DNA from: Pelosinus sp. IPA-1
GTDB lineage: Bacteria; Bacillota; Negativicutes; DSM-13327
DNA: 64,000 nucleotides
Assembly: GCF_030269905.1 (NCBI RefSeq)
Contig: NZ_BSVC01000008.1
Coordinates: 1-64,000, forward strand
Direction: 5' to 3'
Part shown: one piece after another, positions 9,401-17,073 of the stretch
How positions within the stretch are numbered: the first letter of the stretch is position 1
Layout: each line of letters opens with the position of its first letter
Program-made: the position numbers and the translations under genes
The notes under the pieces: generated by a model
The model's input: the letters and a program-made list of their open reading frames with translations, nothing else
What the model was told of the DNA's origin: nothing
The model's database searches: none

Positions 9401-9603
9401 TCAATGGGACGGGAAATCAGATTTTCCATTTCTTCGGGGCCCGTGTTTTCCATGGTGGTCTGCACCACAATATGGGGAGCAACGATATTGGGCATTAAGT
9501 CAACTTTCAGTTTGGTGTATGACAGTAACCCGAGAATAACGACTGCCAGTACGACCATAGCGACGGTAACCGGATTGCGGGTGGAGAACTTTGCCATCTT
9601 CAT
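6463..9603 (-). CDS. RND-family inner-membrane efflux pump (HAE1/AcrB type)
   Basis: 1046 residues, the normal length for hydrophobe/drug RND pumps. It has the N-terminal FSTRNPVTVAM entry helix, two large periplasmic loops and twelve predicted membrane helices. The paired aspartates of the proton relay are visible in GVGMIVDDAIVVIENI. It exports substrates from the periplasm through its MFP and TolC partners encoded immediately upstream. Its start codon overlaps the stop of the MFP gene (TAATG), so translation is coupled. The substrate is not evident; the HME (heavy-metal) signature is not obvious. Confidence 0.93.
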   Translation of the reverse strand: MKMAKFSTRNPVTVAMVVLAVVILGLLSYTKLKVDLMPNIVAPHIVVQTTMENTGPEEMENLISRPIEEAVARVNNVSKISSSSMQSISMVDIEFNWRTNIDVAANDARARIDRIRDTLPTEAKTPVVWKIDTSNKPIIILALTGNKDLRELRRIAEEVVQDRLEQVPGVGSVDLDGGFQREISVKVDQGRLQAYGLSLKQVSDRLAQENVDSSGGFATEGKAEYLVRTLARFASLTDIQDAILIAANGVPVRMKDIATVEDSHKEARILASLDKQVAVGLNVRKQPDANTLDVINDSKKALQKIQQEYPDVTVTITYDQGNYIKNSVMNVQENAIIGGILAILVIYLFLRSARSTFIVALSIPISLIATFMMFQFKGLTINLMSLGGLALGVGMIVDDAIVVIENIYRHLQQQKFIWQAVDDATAEIGGAVISTTITVMVVFLPISFAEGMSGMLFAEFALAVVFSIGVSLVMALTVVPCLATQLLEPAATNAPTTSPGTITIMLDKALGLWDQLFNYLEAKYRTILTIALNHPRKVILMAVSTLAISLALLPLVGTELMPVTDSGNFTIYVKTPIGTAFDKTNQSFAQVEQVLQQTPEIATEYAVVGKILKFGSRPAPNVGYISVTLTDKNTRTKNTQDVIKELRSKLNNIPGVSIRFAVTDLITQLLTANKSPIEIKIFGPDIKQLSLLTEQTEKLMKQVSGIRDVNIEVDDASPELQITIDRTKSSQYGLSTASIAGQIRTAIGGTTATRYNLATAKNEIDIIVQLLEQQRKTPADIYNTNISLPNGQTVLLKDIALVEKQTGPNVLTRENRSRMILLSANAFDRDKGSIAKDLQTRMAEIPLPPGYSIRVGGDQEEMQSSFSSLALSLGLAILLVYMVLASQFESLTHPLAIMLSLPLSVVGVVLALLITGKAFGLTAFIGLIMLVGIVVKNAILLVDYTNTLRSSGLDRKEALMTAGPVRLRPILMTTIATVLGMIPIALGIGTSSEANAPMAIAVIGGLMTSTILTLVVVPVAYTYVDAWETKTTWLKRLPQKILNIKN

Positions 9604-10694
9604 TATTTATCGCCACCTCGTTTGCCAACCGCGACTTTATCATTGTCATTGATGGTTTCGTGTCCCAAGATGCTAACGATTGTTTCTGGTAGTAATCCTG
9701 AGGTAATTTCAATTTCTGTGTCGCTTTCGAGACCAGTAACAATGGGAGTCAGTTTGGCGGTGCCGTCCTCAATGATAAAGACATAGGCTTTTTGGTCACG
9801 GATGACCAGGGCGTCCTTCGGGACTTTAACTGCCTGGTCAATTTGTTTATATGGTAAATTGATCCGGGCAAACATTCCAGAACGAAGTTTTTGATCAGGA
9901 TTATCGCAGAGTATCCAGGCCTTAAAGGTACGGTTTTTAAGGTCGGCTGCAGGACTAATTTCACTGACAGTGCCAGTAAATGTTTGATCAGGGTAGGCGT
10001 CTACTTTAAAATTGGCAGTTTGCCCAACGGCTAATTTGGCAATATCGTTTTCACCCACATTGATTTCTACTTTTACTTTGGAAGTATCCACAAGGGTCAT
10101 AAGAGGCAGATTGGCGGATGCCATGTCACCCAGGACAGCACGCTTATTAAAAATAGTGCCGCTAAAAGGGGCGGTTAAGACGGTGTTGGCTAATTGGGCC
10201 TGAACCAAGTTGATGCTAGCAGATGCCTGAGCTACTTGAGCATCATAGACATAGTATTGGGCGTTGGCATTGTCAAGCTGTTGTTTGGCTACCACATCTT
10301 CCGTGAACAGGTTATGAAGTCGATCGACATTTAGCTGGGCGTTATCCCGGTTGGCTAGTGCTTGGTCCATTTGGGCGCGAATTTCTGCGGCATCAAGCTC
10401 AACCAGGGTTTGACCTGCCGCAACAAAAGTACCATCACTGACTCCGAGGTATTGAATACGACCAGAGGTTTTTGCTGCAATGGTGGCTTCTTGAATGCCT
10501 TGAATGGTGCCTGTCGTATTAATGCTGGCTGCAATAGGACCTATAACGGCTTTTTTTACTTCTACGGTGGTAATCGCTTTGCCTGGTTTGACGGTACTGG
10601 CGTTCGCTTTGGCATAGCTGCCGTAAATGCGCCAGCCGATAAGGGTAAATAGGAGTACGACAAGCAAGGTCCACAGATATTTTTTATTGTTCAT
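9603..10694 (-). CDS. RND periplasmic adaptor (membrane fusion protein)
   Basis: 363 residues with one N-terminal membrane anchor (LWTLLVVLLFTLIGW), a barrel-sandwich hybrid split by a coiled-coil hairpin (about 95-160, with the DNAQLNVDRLHNLF repeat) and a beta-barrel domain. It bridges the RND pump and TolC. It overlaps the tolC-like gene upstream by 11 bases and the RND gene downstream by one base, in one operon. Confidence 0.93.
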   Translation of the reverse strand: MNNKKYLWTLLVVLLFTLIGWRIYGSYAKANASTVKPGKAITTVEVKKAVIGPIAASINTTGTIQGIQEATIAAKTSGRIQYLGVSDGTFVAAGQTLVELDAAEIRAQMDQALANRDNAQLNVDRLHNLFTEDVVAKQQLDNANAQYYVYDAQVAQASASINLVQAQLANTVLTAPFSGTIFNKRAVLGDMASANLPLMTLVDTSKVKVEINVGENDIAKLAVGQTANFKVDAYPDQTFTGTVSEISPAADLKNRTFKAWILCDNPDQKLRSGMFARINLPYKQIDQAVKVPKDALVIRDQKAYVFIIEDGTAKLTPIVTGLESDTEIEITSGLLPETIVSILGHETINDNDKVAVGKRGGDK

Positions 10695-12057
10695 TTCCCT
10701 TCATCCTTTCACTGCTATCAAGAGTTCCCGTCGCTTTTAATAATTTGGCATAATTAGTATGATAATCAAATTCTGTCTGAATGAGACTGTTTTTGGCGTT
10801 TAGAAAAGCCACATGAGAGTCTAGTATTTCTACGCTAGGGCTAATGCCGGCAGTGTAGCGCCGCTGAGCAATGCGATAATCTTCATCGGCTTTGACAGCT
10901 GCTTTTTGTGCGGTCAACAACCGTTTGCTGGCATCCTCGACATTGAAGTATGCTTGGGTGACTTCTAGGACAATATTGTCCATGAGTTGTTGTTGCTGTG
11001 ATTGGCTAATGGCAAGGTTCTTTTGGGCTTGGTTTATTCGGCTAGTGGTTATCCCGCCATCAAAAACATTCCAACTGGCATTTAGCATGATGGACCAAGA
11101 GGCGTCATTAGCTGGGAAAGAATTGCCTTTCAATTCGTAAACGCCGTTTAGGTTAAGGGTGGGCAACTGTCCACTTTGAGCGGCCGTGATTGCCGATTTT
11201 CCAACCCTCATTTGGGCGCTCATGGCCTTTAGATCAGGACGTTCTTGTCGAGCCATGCCGAGATAACTGTCTAAATCTTGCACTGGATAGGTAGCAGGCA
11301 GGATATCGCTGACGCTAAAATTTGTATGTAAATCAACACCCATCATATTACAGAGGGTGGTTTTGGCTAATTGAACATTGTTTTCGGCTTTGAATTGATT
11401 TTGTTCGGCAGCCGCCAATTCCACTTCGGCTCGTAGCACATCGGATTTGGCGACAATACCATTGTTGTAATTGAGGGCTGCATTTTTCAGATGGGTTTGC
11501 ATTTGCTCATAGGACTGACGGGATAAATCAAGAGTATTATAACTTTGCAGCAGGGCAAAGTAGGCGGTTGTAGTATCTAACACCAAGTTTTGACGAGCTT
11601 TAAGCGCGTTGGCTTTGCTTTGCTCAATGGTTTGGGCAGCTTGTTCTCTGTTGGCTTCTAGGCGGTGCCCAGTATACAGTGGCAGTTGTAAGGACAGTTT
11701 GGTGTCATAGCTGTTTTGGAGCATCTCGTTGGTATCGACTTTTTTCCACTTATTGGGCGTAAAATCATAGGCTTTTGTCTGATAACTATCGGCTTGCTGG
11801 CGACCGGCTGTTTCAGATAGTGTCAAGAGGGGGTTAAATGCACTTTGGGTTTCCTGGTAGCGGGCTGAGGCTAAATCAACTCCCAGATTGGCCTGAATGA
11901 TGGTTTGGTTATTAGCCACTGCGGTATTGATTACTTCTGTTAATGTCAATATATTAGTTCCTGACGGTGTATCCATCGGTGCGGCTTCTGCGCCAAATGG
12001 AATGAAAACGATGAATAGTAGTAGCTCAATGAGTAACTGTATACGCTTGTTTCCCAT
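10684..12057 (-). CDS. TolC-family outer-membrane efflux protein
   Basis: 457 residues from the ATG at 12057, which has a GGAGGT site 8 bases upstream; the longer frame from 12072 would include that site. A signal peptide (LLIELLLFIVFIPFGAEA) is followed by two repeated OEP domains rich in long helices, e.g. NNQTIIQANLGVDLA and ANREQAAQTIEQSKAN. It forms the outer-membrane channel of the pump. Its presence is direct evidence for a diderm envelope. Confidence 0.93.
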   Translation of the reverse strand: MGNKRIQLLIELLLFIVFIPFGAEAAPMDTPSGTNILTLTEVINTAVANNQTIIQANLGVDLASARYQETQSAFNPLLTLSETAGRQQADSYQTKAYDFTPNKWKKVDTNEMLQNSYDTKLSLQLPLYTGHRLEANREQAAQTIEQSKANALKARQNLVLDTTTAYFALLQSYNTLDLSRQSYEQMQTHLKNAALNYNNGIVAKSDVLRAEVELAAAEQNQFKAENNVQLAKTTLCNMMGVDLHTNFSVSDILPATYPVQDLDSYLGMARQERPDLKAMSAQMRVGKSAITAAQSGQLPTLNLNGVYELKGNSFPANDASWSIMLNASWNVFDGGITTSRINQAQKNLAISQSQQQQLMDNIVLEVTQAYFNVEDASKRLLTAQKAAVKADEDYRIAQRRYTAGISPSVEILDSHVAFLNAKNSLIQTEFDYHTNYAKLLKATGTLDSSERMKGNEQ

Positions 12058-12086
12058 AGGATCGACCTCCATTTTGCATTAGTTAC

Positions 12087-12121
12087 TAACAAACCCTCGC
12101 TGTTTGTGCGAGGGTTTGTTA
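12087..12121. terminator. Terminator-like hairpin upstream of the TolC gene
   Basis: Arms AACAAACCCTCGC and GCGAGGGTTTGTT with a seven-base loop. It lies between the secreted DUF2680-like gene and the tolC-like gene on the minus strand. The hairpin and its left flank (TTTTGCATTA) are repeated at 40741-40800. Confidence 0.7.
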
Positions 12122-12122
12122 G

Positions 12123-12288
12123 CGGAATCAGAAAGTATAACACTTTCCATTCCAAGTAAGGGCAACTAAGGCTTGGCGCAAGCCAAGTTTTTTTTACGGA
12201 ATCAGAAAGTATAACACTTTCTTGATTCCAAGTAAGAACGACTAAGGCTCTGCCTGCGTCCGAGGACTTGGCACAAGCCAAGTCTTTT
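12123..12288 (-). repeat. Two tandem copies of a hairpin-rich repeat
   Basis: Copy A (about 12123-12196) and copy B (12197-12288) share GGAATCAGAAAGTATAACAC, ATTCCAAGTAAG, ACTAAGGCT and the hairpin CTTGGC-GCAAGCCAAG. Copy B has an insertion of about 20 bases (CTGCCTGCGTCCGAGGA). Each copy can fold through GGAATCA.GAAAGT/ACTTTC..GATTCC. No open frame is present. It fills the gap between two genes of the pump cluster. Confidence 0.75.
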
Positions 12289-12293
12289 CTTAT

Positions 12294-12689
12294 CTACTGA
12301 TTTACTGGTGGTTGTTGCTGTCCTCTAGGACCGTAGCCAGGACCTCTGCCATGTCCAGAACCCATCATGCCAGGCCCGTGTCCCATACCAGGACCACCAA
12401 CAATACCATTTTGCATCCGATCATTCATACGCTCTTGCATCCAGGCAGCGCGTTGGTCGGCATCAGCCTGGGTCATGGTACCATCAGCTACGAATTTCTG
12501 CAGGATTTGTTTTTTGAGCTCCATCATCTGATTAAAGAGTGGAGTCAATTCTTGTTTTTGCTGGTCAGTTAGAGTGACTTGCTGCCCATAGGGTTGTGGC
12601 GCTTGGGGCGGTGTTGCGGCGCTGACCAATGATGCTACAAAGGCTAGAGTCAGTAGACCGACGATTGTGAGAAAAACGATTTTTTTCAT
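12294..12689 (-). CDS. Secreted DUF2680-like protein with Gly/Met/His-rich tail
   Basis: 131 residues with a signal peptide (IVFLTIVGLLTLAFVASLVSA). A DUF2680-type helical stretch follows (LTDQQKQELTPLFNQMMELK, then DGTMTQADADQRAAWM), with a tail of GPGMGHGPGMMGSGHGRGPG. Such small helical periplasmic proteins recall Spy/CpxP-like stress proteins in shape, but the function is unknown. The Met/His-rich tail could bind soft metals (inference). The start follows an AGGAGGT site. It lies in the pump cluster downstream of the two-component system, whose sensor has a similar Met/His-rich loop. Confidence 0.8.
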   Translation of the reverse strand: MKKIVFLTIVGLLTLAFVASLVSAATPPQAPQPYGQQVTLTDQQKQELTPLFNQMMELKKQILQKFVADGTMTQADADQRAAWMQERMNDRMQNGIVGGPGMGHGPGMMGSGHGRGPGYGPRGQQQPPVNQ

Positions 12690-12755
12690 GATATCTACCT
12701 CCTGAATTTTACGTATTTATTTAAAGTTGGAGTAATTCCAACGACTTCAACCGGA

Positions 12756-13079
12756 TTAATTGTTGCTGTCATTGTACACTGGATCTGTATAATTACATTT
12801 AGTATTACTTTCTTTAATTACTGTACCAGTGACCAAGTCGATTAGTTGAGTGTGGGCAATCGTTTCGCTTCCGGTGCCGGTGATCCAGGAATGGGATCTA
12901 AATCCCCATTGCGGATATTCTTTGTCAAGAACGACTGGCTTGGCCATTTCGGCGATCATGTCTTGCTCTTCAGCATAGGATTGTGGTCCATCGTTATTTT
13001 CGCTAGCGAAGCAAATACCGGAACTTATACTTACCACCATTGCCATAATGAGAAACGCAAATAAAGATTTTTTCATCAT
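12756..13079 (-). CDS. Small secreted protein of unknown function
   Basis: 107 residues from ATG 13079 (GGAG 7 bases upstream; a TTG at 13085 is too close to it). It has a clear signal peptide (SLFAFLIMAMVVSISSGICFA) and a mature part of about 80 residues rich in polar and aromatic residues (YPQWGFRSHSWITGTGSETI). No family was recognised. Its position between the regulator pair and the pump suggests it belongs to the same regulon. Confidence 0.7.
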   Translation of the reverse strand: MMKKSLFAFLIMAMVVSISSGICFASENNDGPQSYAEEQDMIAEMAKPVVLDKEYPQWGFRSHSWITGTGSETIAHTQLIDLVTGTVIKESNTKCNYTDPVYNDSNN

Positions 13080-13146
13080 ACTCAAACTCCTTCAAGTTGT
13101 TTTCGTTTTGTTATTTTCATTATTTGGAATAGTCCCTTGCTTTCTT

Positions 13147-13299
13147 TTATACTGGGGGTAGTCGGACATGACTAAGAGCAAGAAAGAAATTGTTCCATTT
13201 TTTTGTCGCCGGGAAACATTGCAGTTTTATTTCTGATAGTCTGGCATTAGATTGGCTGGCTAGGTGGCAATTTTGCGAAAGATCTAGACTTTGTGACAC
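13147..13299 (-). CDS. Possible 50-residue protein with a strong ribosome site
   Basis: An AAGGAGGTG site about 8 bases before a GTG at 13299 opens a frame of 50 codons, beginning SQSLDLSQNCHLASQ and ending HVRLPPV. It has no signal peptide and no recognisable domain; only the ribosome site supports it. It may be a leader peptide or a short unknown gene. The rest of 13080-13566 shows nothing coding. Confidence 0.3.
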   Translation of the reverse strand: MSQSLDLSQNCHLASQSNARLSEIKLQCFPATKKWNNFFLALSHVRLPPV

Positions 13300-13513
13300 G
13301 GATAACACCTCCTTATCAATTTTTAGTATAAATGGCAAATGCGCTAAAAGTGTGGCTGATTTGTAACAAAATTGTAAATTTGTAAGGACTCGTAACTTGA
13401 TCTCGATTATTCCCCTGCAGAGTTGTCAGCGGATACGCGGTCCCAGTTAGCGTTAATGACGTCCGCCATCCGCCGTTTTGCAAACTATATACACAGAAAC
13501 AATTCATAGATAA

Positions 13514-13541
13514 AAAAGAAAAAGAGGACCTGCGCCCTCTT
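13514..13541 (-). terminator. Terminator of the two-component operon
   Basis: On the minus strand AAGAGG-GCGCAGGT-CCTCTT is followed by a run of T residues broken by one C. It lies 26 bases past the histidine kinase stop. Confidence 0.7.
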
Positions 13542-13566
13542 GCATCATAGAAGCTGTTATGCTGTC

Positions 13567-15084
13567 TTATAAATTTTCTTGTAATGGGAAGCGAATGGTA
13601 AATGTGGTACCCTGGCCAATCTGGCTGGATATCTCTGCTTTGGCTTGGTGTCGTTCGATAATTTGTTTGGCGATAGCTAGCCCCAAGCCAGCGCCACTTT
13701 CTGACCGGCTATGGGATTTGTCCACTTTATAGAAACGGTCCCAGATATAGGGTAAGTCTTCCAGTGAGATGCCAGTTCCCGAATCGGCTACCGCTAGTAT
13801 CACACTGTCTTGTTCTTGGGTGATCGATAGGGTGATGTGACCGTTGTTCGGAGTATATTTGAGCGCATTATCCAAGAGGATTAAGAGGAGTTGTGTCAGC
13901 CGGTCGCCGTTCCCCAGAATGTTGGATATGATGTCTTCGACTGCTAGGTGCAGGGTAATGTTTTTTTGCGCGGCAGATTGTTGTAATATATGGACAACAC
14001 TGCCGGCAATGGCCGGCAAAGGGATGGATTCCACATGCCAAGCTACTGTTTCGCTTTGCAGGCGGCTTAGGTCCAAGAGGTCTTTCACCAGCCTTTCCAG
14101 TCGGATTGTTTCTTCCCGCATGATACTTAGATATTTTGTTGTTTGCGTTGAGTCGCTGGCTGTGCCGTCCAGCAATGCCTCGGTGTAACCTTGTATAACG
14201 GTTAGCGGCGTTCTGAGTTCGTGGGAAACGTTGGCGACAAAATCGCGACGTAGTTTTTCCGCTTTTTCCACCTCCGTCATATAATTGGCCAAATCTTGTG
14301 CCAGGGCATTGAGAGCATGACCGAGCCGACCGACTTCATCACTGCTAGTGACAGTCACGCGTGTGGTGTAGTCTCCTTTTGCCAAGGATTCGGCAGTTTT
14401 TTCCATGGATTTCAGTGGGCGCACGATAGCACGAGTAAGGCGGTTGGCTACCAGTAAAGCTAGCAGAAGGGCAACGATGCCGCCAACACCGACATAATAA
14501 TACACGCGCTGCATGAATTCATTAATGCCTGTCACTGGCGCATTAAGTAAAACTGCGCCGATGACGCTGCCATCAGCTTGGTTCTTAATAGGAACAGCCA
14601 CCACCACCATTTTTTCGCCGTAGTACGGCTGCTCCATCGTTTTTGTCACAACTTGACCAGAATATACCGGGTCCAGTTCGTTAATCAGCGCACGCATACC
14701 TCCCATTGGCTGCAGCCCCATGCCTCCCCCCATAGGTCCATGGTTTCCCGGTCCAAAGCCGGATTCGTGTGGTCGGTTTCCGGGCATGTGCCGTCCTGAC
14801 ATGGCGACGATTTGGTGAGATTTGTCGAGTACCCATATTCGGGCATCTAGATATTGGTCGGCATTGGTGAGAAAATCACCAAGCTGTTCAAGACTTCCTG
14901 ATTCATCCTGAAAATTTTGTACCACATGGGCCAGTTCAGTTCCCTTTCGTAGCAAATCTTGCTGTTTACCTGCTAGTATTTGGTCTTTGATAAACATTGA
15001 GATACCACCTAGCACAATCCCCAACGTTGCCGTAATGACTAGCATAAAGCCGGCCAGCAGTTTTAATTGCAGGGAACTGTTCAT
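13567..15084 (-). CDS. Sensor histidine kinase with Met/His/Gly-rich periplasmic loop
   Basis: 505 residues: membrane helix 1 (about 8-32), a periplasmic sensor to about 195, helix 2 (about 197-216), a HAMP domain (217-270), HisKA with the phospho-acceptor His288 in FVANVSHELRTPL, and a HATPase with N (LLLILLDNALKYT), G1 (VADSGTGIS) and G2 (GAGLGLAI) boxes. The sensor contains a stretch at about 95-130 rich in Gly, Met and His (GPMGGGMGLQPMGGM), which could bind a metal (inference). The start overlaps the response-regulator stop by 4 bases. It probably controls the pump cluster downstream. Confidence 0.93.
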   Translation of the reverse strand: MNSSLQLKLLAGFMLVITATLGIVLGGISMFIKDQILAGKQQDLLRKGTELAHVVQNFQDESGSLEQLGDFLTNADQYLDARIWVLDKSHQIVAMSGRHMPGNRPHESGFGPGNHGPMGGGMGLQPMGGMRALINELDPVYSGQVVTKTMEQPYYGEKMVVVAVPIKNQADGSVIGAVLLNAPVTGINEFMQRVYYYVGVGGIVALLLALLVANRLTRAIVRPLKSMEKTAESLAKGDYTTRVTVTSSDEVGRLGHALNALAQDLANYMTEVEKAEKLRRDFVANVSHELRTPLTVIQGYTEALLDGTASDSTQTTKYLSIMREETIRLERLVKDLLDLSRLQSETVAWHVESIPLPAIAGSVVHILQQSAAQKNITLHLAVEDIISNILGNGDRLTQLLLILLDNALKYTPNNGHITLSITQEQDSVILAVADSGTGISLEDLPYIWDRFYKVDKSHSRSESGAGLGLAIAKQIIERHQAKAEISSQIGQGTTFTIRFPLQENL

Positions 15085-15773
15085 GATTTGACCTCAAAGC
15101 GGTACCCAACGCCCCAGACTGTTTTAATATCCCAAGGCGTGGTGTCGCTGGCTTCCATTTTTTGCCTTAGGCGGCGAATATGGTTATCTATGGTACGGGT
15201 TTCACCACAATACGTATAGCCCCAAATTTTTTCCAGCAAGATTTCGCGGGAAAAAGTCTGTCTCGGACGGGATGCTAGGCACCATAAGAGTTCCATTTCT
15301 TTGGCCGTCAGCGGAACGGATCGGCCAAAGGCGGTAATGGTGTAATCAGCGATATTGATGTCAAGGTTGGGAAAATGCAGCCGATCGGCGGAGGTAAACT
15401 CGGTATCAGGCACCCGCCTCAGTACGGCGTTGACCCGGGCGACCACTTCACGGGGATTGAAGGGCTTAGTGATGTAGTCATCGGCCCCCAGTTCAAGTCC
15501 CATAATTCGGTCTTCATCTTCTGCCCGGGCCGATAACATAATGATGGGCACCTGTGAGAATTTGCGTACTTGGCGGCAAACTTCGATGCCGTCGAGTACT
15601 GGCATCATGATGTCTAAGAGGATTAAGTTCGGTTTGACTTGTTCTATTTTCCGGATGGCCTCAACGCCATCTGCAGCTTCTTCAACCTGAAAGCCTTCTT
15701 TGATAAAATACAGGCCTATGATTTCTCGAATTTTATTGTCGTCATCCACAACGAGTACGGTTGGGTTGCTCAT
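15081..15773 (-). CDS. OmpR/PhoB-family response regulator
   Basis: 230 residues from ATG 15773 (AAGGAGG just upstream; the longer frame from 15842 has no such site). The receiver domain has acidic pocket D10-D12, phospho-acceptor Asp54 (ILLDIMMP) and the conserved Lys in the DYITKPF motif. A winged-helix output domain follows, with FSREILLEKIWGY and TIDNHIRRLRQKM. It acts with the adjacent histidine kinase, and the likely targets are the secreted proteins and the RND operon. Confidence 0.94.
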   Translation of the reverse strand: MSNPTVLVVDDDNKIREIIGLYFIKEGFQVEEAADGVEAIRKIEQVKPNLILLDIMMPVLDGIEVCRQVRKFSQVPIIMLSARAEDEDRIMGLELGADDYITKPFNPREVVARVNAVLRRVPDTEFTSADRLHFPNLDINIADYTITAFGRSVPLTAKEMELLWCLASRPRQTFSREILLEKIWGYTYCGETRTIDNHIRRLRQKMEASDTTPWDIKTVWGVGYRFEVKS

Positions 15774-15929
15774 AGAATATCCTCCTTGTCTTGATTGCTT
15801 ACGGTTCAGTATAGAATAAAAAGGTGCATGTTTTTGTGTCATAATTGTAAAAAATGTGTAACATATATCGTTTATTAGCAGTACATCTTGTTAATTGTTA
15901 CGGGTAAAGGCGTTTTTTTACGTAATAGA

Positions 15930-16922
15930 TTATGGGTTAGGAAAAAAGCACGATAGGAGGTCTTGAGGCGATATATTATGAATGGGATGTTCGGCTAGCC
16001 AAGGTATAATAATCTTGCTGACCCAATCGGGGTTCCAAGTTGTGCCGCAGAGTGCAGTCTCCAGGTCATTCATGTCGCCGGTGGCGAAAAAATCCCCACA
16101 GAATTTGCAATGGGCAATGGTTTCGTTTTGTATGTTGAGCAACACCTGTATGGTGCCGCCGGAAAAAGTTTGCTTTGTGGAGTGGTTATAGGGCGGCAGT
16201 GTGCCATAGGTCCAGGCTGGGTCACGATAGCGGCAGGCGAGAGTTTCAATGGATTGACGGTCGGTAGCCGAAAGGTTGTACTGTTGGTAGGAGGCTCTAG
16301 CATGGTGAAAGATGGATCTAATTAGGACGGATTCAAATTCGGTGAGTGTTACGGTAGTCGGCAGATGCCGGCGGATGGTCGTCACTTTGCTGCGCATCGA
16401 AGGGACGGCGCGGGTACTATATTTTGCTTCGGAGCCGGATAAAGCTTGTGCCAAAATCGTCAGGTCGGTATCAAATAATAATGTACCATGATGCAGCAAG
16501 CGGTCACGATGGATATACTGGGCGTTACCGGAAAATTTTTGCCCGGCAATGGTCAGGTCATTACGGCCGGTAAATTCGGCTTGCACGCCAAACACTGCCA
16601 GCGCGTCAATGACAGGCAGGGTCAAACGGGAAAATTCGTTGTGACCGATGGCCGAAGCGGCGGTAATCAAGGTAAAGTTCAGATTTCCTAAATCATGATA
16701 TACCGCACCGCCGCCGGAGAGCCGGCGGGCAACCTGTATATGTTTTTCAGTAATAAAGGGGTGATTGATTTCGACAGTCAGGTTCTGGTTTCTGCCAATG
16801 ACGACGGTTGGGGCGTTGCGCCAGAGAATGACCATATCATCGGCAACTGCCTGTTTAAGAAAATATTCTTCCAAGGCCAGATTAAGGCTGGGGTCGATAC
16901 AGGAATTGATGATATGCAGCAT
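15930..16922 (-). CDS. lplA: Lipoate-protein ligase A family
   Basis: 330 residues from ATG 16922 (AAGGAGG 8 bases upstream), the usual length of two-domain LplA. The lipoate/ATP-binding motifs RRLSGGGAVYHDLGNLNFT (about 70-88) and the DLTIAGQKFSGNAQ loop with the conserved Lys are present. It attaches free lipoate to a lysine of an acceptor domain via lipoyl-AMP. It diverges from the dihydrolipoamide dehydrogenase gene. The only lipoyl acceptor visible in the window is the GcvH-like domain of the protein at 19165, which is probably its target (inference). Confidence 0.92.
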   Translation of the reverse strand: MLHIINSCIDPSLNLALEEYFLKQAVADDMVILWRNAPTVVIGRNQNLTVEINHPFITEKHIQVARRLSGGGAVYHDLGNLNFTLITAASAIGHNEFSRLTLPVIDALAVFGVQAEFTGRNDLTIAGQKFSGNAQYIHRDRLLHHGTLLFDTDLTILAQALSGSEAKYSTRAVPSMRSKVTTIRRHLPTTVTLTEFESVLIRSIFHHARASYQQYNLSATDRQSIETLACRYRDPAWTYGTLPPYNHSTKQTFSGGTIQVLLNIQNETIAHCKFCGDFFATGDMNDLETALCGTTWNPDWVSKIIIPWLAEHPIHNISPQDLLSCFFPNP

Positions 16923-16979
16923 AGATAGCCTCCTTCCATAATGAAACGTATAAATAAAAATTTTAAAAGGTAATTGACA

Positions 16980-17062
16980 TCCAACAAATTCCATTTTATT
17001 ATAATATTAAATATATTATAATATTATAAAATGTTTATATAATATTCAAGTAATATTTTTGG
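16980..17062. promoter_or_regulatory. Divergent promoter/operator region of lplA and lpdA
   Basis: The 151-base gap between the divergent genes contains an extremely A/T-rich core with at least four TATAATATT or ATATTATAAT-like units in both orientations (about 16997-17055). It offers -10 elements for both directions, and the dyads could bind a repressor. A similar TAATATATTATTG block lies before the CDF gene at about 22728-22744. Confidence 0.5.
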
Positions 17063-17073
17063 GGTGAGAGAAT

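Noticed and set aside
9140-9652. Open frame of 170 codons on the plus strand
   Set aside because: It is antisense to the RND pump gene, has no ribosome site and its residues mirror the hydrophobic helices of the real gene.
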